64,000 nucleotides of DNA from Burhinus oedicnemus. Lineage: Eukaryota > Chordata > Aves > Charadriiformes > Burhinidae. Below, in pieces: positions 12,906-51,414 of this stretch (within the stretch, counting starts at the first letter, position 1; each line of letters starts with the position of its first letter). The stretch lies in NCBI GenBank assembly GCA_008921705.1, contig VFFE01006594.1:656598-720597 (forward strand). Direction: 5' to 3'. The position numbers and the translations under genes are program-made. The notes beneath the pieces are model-generated. The model saw only the letters and a list, made by a program, of their open reading frames with translations. It did no database searches and was not told the DNA's origin.

Positions 12906-15900
12906 CTAGAAATAACAGATACAACATTTTGAATGCAGTTTACACCTCAAGAATTTGGGAGAGAAAACAGAAGTACGGTTAGCTAACCATAAAGCAGTGG
13001 CAACAGAACCACTGAAACATCAGAGAGAGGGATGAAATCTTAGCTCCCAAGATGCCAGTAATTGCAGTGGGACTGCAATTCACCAGAGGTTTTAAATTCA
13101 CCTCCTATTCCCTATTAAGGAAAACTACATCACAAAAAGCAACTTGCAGTTTTCATCTGCTCATTCCTGTTGGTAAACCACACTGATATTCAAACTCAAT
13201 GATTATGTTCACTTGAAAATTACAGCTCTATTTCAGATCCAAAGAAGTCCATGTGCCAAAAAATTTGTCTGTGTTTTCTAGGCATATTATCAATTAGGTT
13301 AGAAAGAGATATGACTTCTTGCATCCAATTCAGCCTTACCAACTACAAGCCTGTTTCAAGAGTTGCCCCTTGGAAAAAATAATCTAACAATGGGCCACTC
13401 TTCTATGAATGTACTTAACAGTAAGACATCTAGAACCATTTTAAAATAAAAGTCCACCTTACAAATGCCGCCTAATTCCCCCAAAGATGCTACAAACTTT
13501 TAGTACCAATGTTCCATTAGCACAGACTAGTGTCGCACAGGAATCATGTTTAGCTTCTTTACCACCATCTTCCTTTCCAATACAGACCCACAACCTACAG
13601 CCTTGCAGGGACTAACTGCTGCTCCTCTGTCATTAACACAGCCTTCAAGTGGGTTTGCTTACGCTGTGCCTATCCACACTGTTCATATCAGTTGGTTTCT
13701 TCTGGACATGAACCTGTTAGAGCAAGTCCAGAGAAGGGCCATAAAGATGATCAGAGGGCTAAAGCACCTCTCCTATGAAGACAGGCTGAGAGAGTTGGGG
13801 TCATTCAGCCTGAAGAAGAGAAGGCTCCAGGGAGGCCTTATAGCAGCCTTCCAGTACCTAAAGGGGGCCTTAAAGGAAAGGTGAAGAGAGACTCTATCAG
13901 GGAGTGTAGTGATAGGATGAGGGGTAACGGTTTTAAACTGAAAGAAGGTAGATTTAGGCTAGATCTCAGGAAGAAATTCTTTACTCTGAAGGTGGTGAGG
14001 CACTGCAACAGGTTGCCCAGAGAAGTTGTGGATGCCCCATCCCTGGAAGTGTTCAAGGCCAGGCTGGACAGGGCTTTGAGCAACCTGGTCTAATGGAAGG
14101 TGTCCCTGCCCATGGCAGGGGGGTTGGAACTAGATAATCTTCAAGGCCTCTTCCAACTCTAACCATTTTATGATTCTCAAAAATTCCAATTTCTGCTCTT
14201 CCTTCTTCATGCTTTGCCATAACTTGCTCAGACAACATGTAGCTGTTATAAGAAATATGAACCTTGTGTGCAGAATTTTATACTTTAAGTTGCAGGAGAT
14301 AAGAAAAATTCTGCTCATCTTTAGATACACAGTTGTTTACAAAATCAGAAGTCTTGGATAGGTAGAAATACTGCATTAGTCCATGTAAAGAATAACTGGT
14401 ATGTTCAAGGACTATACTGAGATCATATTGGAGGAGGGAAAACAACCAAATTTGGGATATACCAGAAGTTTTATCTGAATTCTACACAAAATACCAAGGG
14501 GATGAGTTGTTCTGTCAACAATAGCCTTTGACAGGCTATAATTAAACAGAAATCTGGAAAACATCTAAACAGAAACAACAAAGCTTTGCCCAAGTTTTGC
14601 ATGCCTAACGCTGTATCTCCTTCTACGACCCTCCCTGGTATTCCAGAACTAAATCTTGCTCTCACCCTAACCAAACAACACTGACACATTCCTCATGAAC
14701 ATCATACAGACTATGAGACTTGAATACCTGCTGTCATTCTCTCTTCTAATGTTTTCTTTCATATCTTTTCTTTTTTTCCTTTTAAAAAACGTGCTTGGCC
14801 ACTCAAGACTATCTTTTATGACACCATTTTTAGGTCGTGTGCTTCCAACAACATTTCAACAACAGTTCAAGTTCACCACTTGAACTTCTGAATTACAAAC
14901 AAATTGCTTTCCTTTCTATGCCCTTCTAAAGGTGCATCTTGCCACAGAGGAAGCAGCAGCCTTCAACAACAGCTCATTATGTCAGCTCATGCTCTTCCCT
15001 CCAAAAGACAGTGATTGCGACCATTAGAGATCTTTAGAGGCTGTCAATCTAACACAAGAATACAAAGAAAAAGTTCCTTACTGAAGTTCTTGAAAGTGAA
15101 GGAAAAGGATGCTCTTAAAGATTTAATAACAAATGCTTTCAGCTGTTACATTATTTAACTTTTTTTTTTTAAAGCACCCATTTGCCACCTTAGCAAGACT
15201 GTATAGAACCTCTGTGATCCACATATACACTATTAAATAGTCACATAAAATCATGTTAGCAGCTTTATCTTTCTGGGCCCATTTAGTGAGAACCTAATTC
15301 CCTTCTTGAACTTGGTAAATCTCACTCACTGAGAAAGCCTGCTGTTCTTTTGGAAATTTCACAGATACACACTGTGAAAGGCAGGAATCTGAAAAAAACA
15401 ACAGTGAAAAGTTAAAAAGGCTTCTTCATTCTCTTGACATTTGTGGAAGCACCAAGAAAACAACACAGGAACAGAAGTTACCATTTACAATATTAAATCA
15501 TGCCATTGCATTGGTAGTTTCATATCAATTTGTCTTTTGGAAAGTAATTTAAGTACTCTTGGACAAATTTTCCTTTTTTTTTTTTTTATTTAATAAAAGC
15601 TTATTTTTCTTAGAAACTGTTTACGATCCCAAGCAAGATTTCACTCTTGAATTTTGAATTCAGCTTGCAGCTGTCCATTCTGCCTTCAGAGGAAAAGCCA
15701 CATTCCTCACTGGAACTGGTTTCACAGCAGTGTTTTTAAGGCACTCTTTTTTGCCAGGAAAGTCTTCAATGGGTGCATCAATGAAGCACTCAAAATTTGC
15801 AACTCCCACCCCCCAACGCCCTCACTTCTGGAAAATACAACCAGCAAAATCAAAGTTGAAAAGGAAACCAAGTGAGCCTACCGAGGCAGGGTTTTTTTTT

Positions 15901-16402
15901 CTTCCAACAATAAGTGACCAAATGCTCCAGACAGAATTACCAAGCAGCAAATTTAAATTACAGTTTCTCTTCTACCACTTATTTTAAAAATTTGGCCAAA
16001 TGACCTCATTTCTCCATGCTTCAACATCCCAAACTATGAAGCAGAGATAAGGAAAAAAAAGTTACTCCTGTAACACAAGATCTATAGGTGACAACTCCTC
16101 ACTGGCTACCAGGGCTAGTGTCTACCCCCTAGATACACTCCGTGACTGTCTACCACGGGGAGACATTCCTTCCCTGCCACAAAGGTCGGGAGAAGAGCCC
16201 ACCAAGCAGGAAGCTCCCCTCTCCCAGCCCTCCACCTTGCTCCCCAGCCCACCCTTCCCCCGGTCAGTCATGCACGGAGGGCAACGGCCCCACATCCCCT
16301 CCCCGCCCGCCTCTCCCCGCTCCCTCGGCCGGGAGAGCGCTGCCCTCACCCCGCCGGAGGGGAAGGGGGCGGCGAAGGCAGCCACCCTCACCAGCGGCTC
16401 AC
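12906..16402 (-). other. NSMCE2: NSMCE2 intron 1
   Basis: This intron lies between the presumed non-coding first exon in the CpG island and the first coding exon. It holds one CR1 3' fragment in opposite orientation (13695-14178). The remainder is AT-rich with poly-T runs (near 15161-15170 and 15573-15587), and I see no exon in it. Short reading frames at 13546-13884, 13881-14093, 15654-15987 and similar places are either CR1-derived or chance. Confidence 0.65.
13695..14178 (+). mobile_element. CR1 LINE, 3' end of ORF2 plus tail
   Basis: The plus strand translates in two broken frames to the conserved C-terminus of CR1 ORF2. First comes [20 protein letters not shown] with YEDRLRELG. After a frameshift near 13880 come RKKFFTLKVVRHCNRLPREV and LEVFKARLDRALSNLV. 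The 3' UTR follows (GGGGGGTTGGAACTAGATAA; CTTCCAACTCTAACC) and ends at a TATGATTCT-type terminal repeat near 14170-14178. The element is 5'-truncated, as is typical for CR1 insertions, and lies antisense to NSMCE2. Because it is frameshifted it cannot code. Confidence 0.93.
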
Positions 16403-16560
16403 CTAGTCCCAGCCGCCGAGGCCCGAAGCAGCTCCTGGCCCGGCGGTAGACCCCCGCACCGACCCCTCGGCGGCAGGAGCGGGCGGCCGAGCTGGGCCCG
16501 GGGTAGGCGGGCCGGGCGGGTGGCGGAACCGCCTCATCAGCCGGCGCCTCTCCACATGAC
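16403..16560 (-). other. NSMCE2: Putative NSMCE2 non-coding exon 1
   Basis: The exon's 3' edge is set by a good minus-strand donor (GACTAG|GTGAGC) at 16403. The 5' edge is a guess inside the CpG island, near the CATGTGATGG / CATGTGG motifs around 16553-16573. The start codon is in the next exon, so this exon should be 5'UTR only. No transcript evidence is available here. Confidence 0.4.
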
Positions 16561-16639
16561 GGTGCCATCATGTGATGGGAGGGCTCGGCCGCGCCGCACG
16601 AAGGGCCGCCGCCGCCGCCTTCCCTTTCTCTTTCCCTCC

Positions 16640-16763
16640 CGCTGCCCGCGCCTCACCTGCTGCCGCGGCTCCCCTCAGGCGGCCGCCGTCTCTGCCCGCA
16701 GGCGCTGAGGGAGCCGAGCACCCTCCTCGCCGCCGCCGTTCGCCGCACCAGTGGCGGGGGAGG
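16640..16763 (+). other. WASHC5: Putative WASHC5 non-coding exon 1
   Basis: A plus-strand donor GGAGG|GTGAGCG puts the exon end at 16763. An alternative donor GCGG|GTGAGG lies about 30 nt downstream (around 16795). The next exon starts at 17737 with 112 nt of 5'UTR before the ATG, so an untranslated first exon in the CpG island is required. The transcription start shown is arbitrary. Confidence 0.4.
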
Positions 16764-17736
16764 GTGAGCGCCGCCGAGCGGGGGTGACACCGGCGGGTGA
16801 GGGGAGGCGGGGGGAGGCCGCCGCCGCCGCTCCAGGGCGGTCGTCGGTTGGTCTGGCGCCGCGGCGGTTGCCCCGAGGCGGGGTTGGAACCGTGAGGGGG
16901 AGCGCTGGCGGGGGTCCGAACGGTGCCCGGCGTTGGCGGGGAGGGGTGGGATGTAGCTCCGAGGCCGGCCCGGCTGCTGCGGGGTCTGGGGCCCGCCGAG
17001 GGGCGTGCTGCGGCGCTAATGGTGTCCGGCGCCTCGCCTAACGGGAAGGCCGGGCTCCCGGTTCTCATTGCGGGGCAGAAGAGGCACTGTCGTCTGGAAT
17101 TTGCCACAGTGGTTTGGAAGGTTGTTGCTGAAGTGTCAAGTCAACTCGTAACTTTCCATAAATGTTTCTAAATGTAAAAGCGTATTTTCAGCAGCGCTGT
17201 GCTCCGTATCTTGCAGGGAACATGTCAATAAATAAAACTGACGAGGAGATGGAACCGCAGCACAGAAGCTAACCAACCCTTCAGCAGTAAATAAAGGAAC
17301 GGAGCTGTGTCGTTTCCATTTGCAATAAAACTTTTCCTTGTTGCTGAAGCCTATTACAATCACTTTGATTGTATTTTTAAAGTGGGTGGCTATTATAAAC
17401 ACATCTTGTAACATGTTTTTACTTTCGGTGCTGCCATCTCCTGGCGTGGTCTCAGTTGCTTCAGTATTTGTGACTGTTTCATTCTTCAATAGTTCTCTTC
17501 AACTTTTCTGGTATAAAAGGTCATGCTTTCCTTGTGTGGTCACACAAGTGACTGACTCAAACACAGGGAATGTGCTGAAGATTAATTTGGTGCATTTTTT
17601 TTTTCATTTTGCAAAGCTGTGGATAATTTAGATTTCATAAACTGAAAAAACTTGAGAGTATGCTTAAAAATACCTATAGATTAAACTATCAAAAATATGA
17701 CTACAAACCAGTCTGTGTGTTGTTTTGTTTTTACAG
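16764..17736 (+). other. WASHC5: WASHC5 intron 1
   Basis: This is the tail of the CpG island, then AT-rich sequence, ending in the acceptor TTTTTACAG at 17736. A 117-codon minus-strand frame (17136-17489) crosses it. I see no homology or splice logic for that frame. No repeat is recognisable. Confidence 0.6.
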
Positions 17737-44590
<26,854 letters not shown>

Positions 44591-44945
44591 AGTATGGAGA
44601 AGGACCAAGTTTTTCCCCCAAACCTGAAAATGGGGCATTGGGGACTGAGGATGGGACGAGTGTTTTTTCTGTGCTTTAAGGCAGTACCTACAACTGTCTC
44701 TGTGAAATGTAACCATCAATACTACTCTATATAATTAACGCTTGTTTAAATCTTGGCATGATATGCAATTTGTATCTCATCCAAACGGTGTACATTTTGT
44801 ACTGCACATTATAAATGCTGTATGTAACTGTTTATGTATAAATAATTTAGTTTTTTGTTCTGAAGAACTATTTGTGGAAGTTTGACTTTTGTATCACAAA
44901 TGAACAATAAAATTGGAAATAAAGGTGTTGGATAGTTTGCCAGGA
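44591..44945 (+). terminator. WASHC5: WASHC5 3'UTR and polyadenylation signals
   Basis: The UTR is short, about 350 nt after the TGA. Two AATAAA hexamers lie at 44906-44911 and 44918-44923. They are followed by a GT-rich stretch (GGTGTTGGATAGTTTG) that fits a downstream cleavage element. Cleavage is expected near 44935-44945. Confidence 0.8.
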
Positions 44946-45289
44946 CTGAGGATTCCAAGGTGTCAATTTTCCTGTTAAAATAACCATTAGTGACAGTGAC
45001 TATACAGCAAAAAGAGGTTTGGTGTCTGGCTCTGTACTACAGAAAGTTAATTTTCCTCTGTAGAGGACAGAAACAGAATTAGATATCCGTACCTGCAAAG
45101 TCCTGTCATGCTGTTTAAAGTCACAAATATTTCTTCCACTGCAACTGTAACATGACTAATATTGAGGGCAAGGTGTTTATTCACGTAACTTTCAGTCTTG
45201 GTATGGAACCTTTTACACCTGGCATATTTTTCTTGCTAAGGGCTGCTGTGGGGATGTTCCTCTGTCACTGGGACAACAATATTCCGTTG

Positions 45290-45960
45290 GTCCCTGACCA
45301 GCTTGGACCCTGGAGCTTGCGGCAGGGAGGGCTGTGGCTCCCACCACTGTGCCGATCCCTCTGCCAAGCCTGTAGCCGTCAAACAGCACCGGCTGCTGCC
45401 TCAGAGATACGGGCGCAGCCCCACAATTTGTCACGGGGTTGTGACTCAGCCCTTGGAGGAGTGCAGCCTGTCCCCACTGTGTCACCTGCTCCATTATGTT
45501 GACGACATGCTGCTGACTGGACCTGCCCAGCAGGATATCGGGGAGGCACTGAGCAGTGTCGTGGGCACCATGTGCAGGCATGGTTGGGAAATGAGTATGA
45601 GAACCAGCAAATGAAGTACAGCTTTTCGGCATCAGGTGGCAAGGAGCCTCCCGGATTACAGAAACAAACAAAACTTCATGCAGCTGAGCCCCAAAACAAG
45701 GTTGGTGTGCAGCGCTTTGAAGGATTACTGGGGTACTGGCTCCAGTCTATCCCATGCTAAGCACAGGTTTCAAGGCCTCTTGAAAAAGGAACCAGTTTGG
45801 ATGGGGGAAAGATGGAAAAAGAGCACCCAGCACACTGTCTGCCCTGCGGTTGTGCTGGGACCTAAGCAGCCTTGCAAACCCTCTGGGCCAGATGTCCTTG
45901 TTTCAGGAGATGATCTTGCACATTGGAGTTTGAGGCTAAAAGGTGAAGGGAGGCTGCTAC
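45290..45960 (+). mobile_element. Endogenous retrovirus pol relic (ERV-L-like reverse transcriptase)
   Basis: In one frame a reverse-transcriptase palm segment is visible. LLPQRYGRSPTICHG is followed by HYVDDMLLTGPAQQD, with the catalytic YVDD box at 45495-45506, and the frame ends at 45614. A second frame then carries EGLLGYWLQSIP (about 45722-45757), which resembles the connection region after RT in class III (ERV-L-like) elements. The two are out of frame and separated by stops. The glycine normally after LPQ is replaced by arginine. No LTR, primer-binding site, gag or env is recognisable nearby, so this is a truncated, inactivated fossil. Class assignment is tentative; another retroelement class is possible. 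Confidence 0.7.
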
Positions 45961-48900
45961 CCCTTCCCCGGGCTCAGGCAGCCACACGCACAGACACACA
46001 TCCCCCCCACCTCCCCTCCCCGGCAAAATACATCAAGGGATGAGGCGGTGGAAGGATGCTGCATGTCGTCCTGCCAAGAAAAGCTCACTCAGGGCATTCC
46101 TCCCTGGAAATTATCATTCCGTGCTTTATCTGGGAATAAACCACCAGTGCAGGGATTCCCTTTCACTTAATTATGATGCTTAATTTTAACTCCTGTGGCT
46201 GTTCGGACAAGAACAGAAAAATTAATATTTAGAATAATTACAGAGGTATCATTCTAGCAGACATCTGTTTGTTATACCCGTGATACTTTCTCATCCTTCC
46301 ACATAATCAAAATAAGTAGAAATCCACAGAAAACAAGTCTTCCAGCTTCCACATTCTGTATTTTTTAAAAACTAACAACAAATAAGATTTAATGAAAATC
46401 CAGTTATATACAAGTGAAGCAACATCAAATAATGTCCTCCATCTTCAAATTCTCCATCTATAAATCTTTGTAATGCAAAAATCAAGTATCAAGCAAGAAG
46501 GAAAAAAAAAAAAAAGAGTTCTTGTCTCCCAAGAAACCCCACCGGAGCAGGGACTCGGGACCGAGCTGCTGCTCTGGGCAGAGGCTGCCGGTCACTCCAC
46601 ACCGCTGCCAACCCCATTCCCGGGACACCCGGCAGTGGCAGCAGGAGCCTTCCAGCCAGGGGGTCACGTCCCGTGGCTGCCCAGAACCCAGAGCTGCCAG
46701 CTCACCCTACAGCCGGATCCACCGCAAGCTATTTGGTTCCCATTAGCGTTGGTGGGAATCAAAAGCAAATTAGTAGTCCTATGTTTAAAATAGAATTCTC
46801 AGTTCACGTTCCGGCATGAAACAAAAGACCCGATATATTGCTTTTACCTTAGACAGTGGCAGACAGTGTTGTCTCCCAGCACCATTATGCATTGCTTAAT
46901 TGGTTAACCAGGCCCAAGAAAGCTCATTAACTGGCTTCAGATAAGCTGAAGTACAAGACTCGCACCCAGATCTGCCCAGGGGATGCCTGCATTTATTTAG
47001 CCTGCGTGTTAATGGGGCATCTGAAATGCCTTCCTGGCGAGAGGAGGCACCTCCACCCGGGACGAGACTCTCCATCGGGACTCACTCAGTGTTAAAAAAG
47101 AAACACGCCCCGGCTGCGCTCCCAGCGCGGCAATGGCTGTACCAGGATAACAGATTTTGAGGCCTCAAGCGTCTTACTGCCTGAAGCACGCAGGGCTTTT
47201 AAAGACAGCATGACACGCCAGGCTAACGCAGATACAACCTCAATTCTGTGTGTCGTGTCTTTTAAACCTTTGAATGCCGCATTCTTCTCTACCTTGCACT
47301 TGGCAAATAAACACTTTCATTTACTTGTCCGAATACAATTGAATAAAGTGAAGATGATCCTTTCTACAGATATGCCAGCAGGTTATAAGGACATTTTTAA
47401 GGTGCGCAGCTCCCCAGAGTATTGTTCCAGGGCATTGAAAGAGCCTCCTCAGCAGCGTTGGGCGGTGATGACTGGTAATGCAGAATCTGAGAGGAGAAAT
47501 GCCTTCCCGTTACAGGCTTTAATTTATCTGATTATAAAGCTGGTAGGTGACAAATACAGTAGCTGACAGGTACTATGTAGGCACTACACGGAGTAGAATG
47601 ATGCGGGGTGATGCTGATGTGATCAGACACGTGAAAACAAGAGACCTTTGATTTAATGCCCCAAGCTGGTCTTGCAGATAACATCTAGATGCACTCTCTG
47701 TTCCCAGATGCAGGAAAAAATAGCTCTGGCCAAGATGAAAAATGCAGACACCAAATACATTACTGAGAGACGGAGCAGCTCTGTGGACGGTCTATAGCAA
47801 TTAGCAAGTGTACTCTGGGTACAGAGGAAACCATGGTAAGTCAACATCCAGTTTCCACCACTGTGTAATTACCTGTGGTTACCGAGTTACCATATGGCCA
47901 AACCTGAGCCACGGTGGTGCCGTTTTACAGCTCACGTTTGACAGAGATAAAGGCAACTGGAGTTGAAAACTCAGGTACTGGATCTGATTCGTGCCTGGTG
48001 ATGGCAGGAGAAATGGAGACCTCGGAGAAAAATGCAATACAGGTGGCAGTCACTAGTCAGAAATGGTTTCTGGCATGGGGCAAGGTACCAGGGAGCACAA
48101 GTGACCCCCAGCATCCGAAAGCAGCCCGTGGCAGAAGCTTCTCCCACCTCCTGTTGATTCCTACTTGAAAGAGAAAACTTGACTAGAAAAAGCAGTACAA
48201 GGCTCAAGGTTAATAGAATTGCTTCCAGCCACTGGAGGAGATAATAAGGACTCCAGAGAAGATGGAGGCAGGGACACCTGAGAAGGTTTCCTGCACACGA
48301 TGGCGTGTCATCTCAAACGCTTGAGGGGTTTATGTACCTGCAATGGGATGTGCATCGAAATGTGATCATCATCAACAAAATGCATTTCAATCCACTATTT
48401 CAATCCACATTTCAAAAAGCAAAGCAAAAATTAGCGAAGGTCAAAGCACATCCACCACATTCTCAAAATAGCAACCAATTTCCTGCTACCGGTGTCCTCT
48501 TCTGCAAGAGTTTCCTCCAGCACACACAAGGACAAAGCACTTGGTAAAACAACCACTGTCCTGGCATGGAAAACGCAGAGGCAGCAAATATATCCACTCA
48601 TAAGGAAGGGGTAAAGCTTCGTAACCTAAAACCTTAATAGCAGCTTTTTATTTATGTTGAAATATAGGTGAGGGATATGTTTATGCCGTACTTCCCACAC
48701 AGAAAGTATATGAACCAGTTGTTGCTGGGCTCGGCACTGTGCCCAGAAATCCCACGTTGACATTTGGGTCCAGGATCTCAGTATTCACAGCTTCATAAAA
48801 CATGCCGGGACCCATCATGTGATGTAGGAGCCACCTGGCACACATGGCTCCCACCCAAACCAGGGCAGCCTGATCCACCCAGTGTTGGCAATGATCCCTG

Positions 48901-49869
48901 CTCCACACTAATCCCCTTCGCCTCCACATCACTCCCAGGAGGTGCTTGGGAGAGGACAAGCTGGCCTGTGCCAAGACCATTACGGACAGAGCACCACCAG
49001 CGAAGGGCGACAGCATCCTGGTGTGCCTGGCAGTGTAGATGAAGCCTTCATGCCAACAAGCCACAGCTGGGACTATGGACCCTTACCCCTCTGCAAGCTT
49101 CCCTTTCCTGTCCTGCCCTTAAAGACGCCACTCTCCTAGCCTAGAAGAACCCACAAAGCCAACCCCACGCCAACAGTAATGCCGTAAGCAGACAGCACTT
49201 ACAAGAAGTTGATATTTGTACATACAATTCTGTATGGTTTTACACGTAAATGTAAATTTTCAGGACCGTATCTGTATCAGCCCCTATGTTAGGGATATAA
49301 AAGACCACACCTGGGAAGACAGCGTTAAGATGCTGTTGCCTGAAGAACGTGAATCTGCATCGGAAGGAAACTAGCTGCATCACAGAAACCTGAAAAAGCA
49401 GTAGTTGCCTAGGAGGGACCCACAGGTAAACAAGGTGTTGAGCTGAAGAAAATCCCAATGTCCCTGTGGAAAAACAAATTACCCACTGTAATAGCATAGG
49501 TGGAACCGTTTAAAATCATATATGAGAATGCAATACGCCCCACTAAGTTGCCTGGGTGCTTCTCCAGAATTGCTCACTATGTATGTACCTATTGCTTTAA
49601 CATTAACGAGTATTTCGGTACTTCACCTACAGTTCTGCTGTTTGTGTTTGGCTGGCCTGGTAACCCGTCCTTGAAGACCAGCTCTAAAACCTCACTGCAA
49701 TACCAGAAGCCCCCTCTTCCATGGCTCTCCGCTCTCTCTCTTTACCTTCGGAAAGTGATACCAGCAAAGGCCCAAAGAGCTTCACTCTGCAGTTTCTCTT
49801 GACTCTGCCCAAAGCATTACTCCTGCTCTGCCATACATCAGTTGGTGCAAAGGTTCATTTCATGCAGAG

Positions 49870-50190
49870 TTGTCAGGTTTTTGCTTCAGCCCTTCACTAA
49901 CAATTTCCAACATCCTGTTTACCTTTTTGACTGCCGCTGCAAACTGAGGGGAAGCTTGGAGAGGACCAGTCATGGCGATTCCAGGACACTCACAGCTGGG
50001 TTCCACCATCAGGAGTATTTTTCCTATTTCTGTTACTTTGCTTATATTAACAGTGGATTTCAGTTACTGTTTAAAATACCCCGTCAGCTTTTATTTTCAG
50101 TATCCTCAATAACTTTATCTCAGCAAACTCTGTCATGCTGCTGTTCGCTACGCACAGCACAGCAGCTTGCACAGCTCTTTGGAGCTCCAC
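49870..50190 (-). mobile_element. Old CR1 LINE fragment
   Basis: The plus strand reads ATCCTGTTTACCTTTTTGAC, then TGCCGCTGCAAACTGAGGGG and CAGTCATGGCGATTCCAGGA. This has the layout of a reverse-complemented CR1 ORF2 segment ('CTGTTTGCCTTTTTGACTGCTGCTGCACATTGAG...' with '...CAATGACTCCAAGATC...'). It is strongly diverged and the edges are uncertain. Confidence 0.6.
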
Positions 50191-51414
50191 AGGGAACAAT
50201 TTAGGAACTGCTGACACTGTTTTCCATGTAGTATTGTCACGCTGAGCAAGCCAGAATTTCAGGATGCATAATTTATCAACTGCTTAGATTGATTCTGGAT
50301 TGAATGGATTTTACTTTTGTCCAGAATACACAGGCTGGTTCCAGAGAGCAATATGTGCAAGCACCATGAGCCAACCACAAATCACTGCCCTACTGACACA
50401 AAACAACCACTGTGCATCAACAGCATTACACCAAATACCAACATGGAGGTTTTAGGAGATGCAAGCAGCCTTTGAAGTAGCAGAGGTCACAGCTTCTACA
50501 TGGGAAACCAGTACAGGCAACACGCCCAACACACCCTTCCTATCTAACCTTTCTGCAGTGCAGCAGCCGAGTCCTATATTGCAGCATGCTTCCAGCTGCA
50601 AATGCAGCGCAAGGACCAGAAAACTGAGCGGTAGAAGGCAGAGATCAGGCATATCACACAAGCACAAGGGAGAAAGAACACAGAAATTGGCATTATCAGG
50701 GAGGGAGCAGTCTGTTTTAATCATCCCCTTTTTTCCAGATTTCCACAGACGTTTGGAAATCCTAGTAACAGCACTGATGTCGCGCATACTTTGGAACAGC
50801 TTGATTACAACCAACCTCAAGTGTGGTTCTTCAAAACCAAATCACTGTTCAACTGAAACCCTCTTGCTCTCATTTGGCTCAAGAACTGCTTCTTTCATGA
50901 CTTTCCCCCCATCCCCCAGCCTCCCTCTGTGTCCCGGAGAAACACACCGCAGCCAGGGACTACATAGAGCTTGAAATCCTGCCCTGCGACTTTTCTTCAG
51001 CAGGGCAAAGTGCTGCTGTGTGCCACTGACCAGCTGGAGGAGGAGTCCAGTCAATGCTGTCAGACACTACCAAAGACTAACTCATCAGCAATTTCAGTGA
51101 GAAGCCCACACCCTGTGCTGCCGTGTCCAAATCATCCCAGTTTGTTTCATACTTCCAAGCAAGTCCTTCACCTTGTCCTGAGGACAAGGCATGTAACCAT
51201 TTCATGAGTCATATTTTCACGTTGCTCTTCCTTACACATACACACAAGATTTTTCTCTCCCCCGTGGTAATTTCCAACAAGTGATCCTTACCCAATCATC
51301 AAGACACTTAACCAGGCACAGTGTTCAAGAAAAGAAAAGAAATAAAAGAGCTTAAACACATATGTAAATCAGGACCTAACAAAACTCATTAACCAGAGAT
51401 ACACAACAAAAAAA

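Larger units (their letters stand above)
16141..17110. promoter_or_regulatory. CpG island: bidirectional NSMCE2/WASHC5 promoter
   Basis: There is an abrupt change from AT-rich flanks to about 1 kb of very GC- and CpG-rich sequence. Runs of GCCGCC, GGCGGG and CCGCCG are visible, especially at 16260-17040. The island lies between the two divergently transcribed genes, whose first coding exons are about 5 kb apart. I see no convincing TATA box, which suits a dispersed CpG-island promoter. Candidate donors lead out on each side: CTAG|GTGAGC on the minus strand (exon end 16403) for NSMCE2, and GGAGG|GTGAGC on the plus strand (exon end 16763) for WASHC5. Long open frames on both strands here come from the base composition and are not genes. 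Confidence 0.85.
44946..51414. other. Convergent intergenic region WASHC5-SQLE
   Basis: This region lies between the two 3' ends. It holds a decayed retroviral pol relic (about 45290-45960), an old CR1 piece (about 49870-50190), and several GC-richer patches (45300-46030, 46530-46740, 47000-47130, 48720-49140) that stand out from the AT-rich surroundings. Open frames of 100-171 codons (for example 45213-45671 minus and 50459-50974 plus) show no family signature. I see no additional gene. Human has none between these loci as I recall. Confidence 0.6.

Noticed and set aside
16122..17107. Several overlapping 70-188 codon frames on both strands in the CpG island
   Set aside because: They are Pro/Arg/Gly/Ala-rich composition artefacts present in all frames, with no homology, and they overlap the promoter.
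17136..17489. 117-codon minus-strand frame in WASHC5 intron 1
   Set aside because: It reads plausibly at first but has no family match, no promoter and no conserved motif.
45213..45671. 152-codon minus-strand frame over the retroviral relic
   Set aside because: It is the antisense shadow of the plus-strand RT relic.
50459..50974. 171-codon plus-strand and 122-codon minus-strand overlapping frames
   Set aside because: Both strands are open over the same DNA. Neither product resembles a known protein and neither has flanking exon signals.
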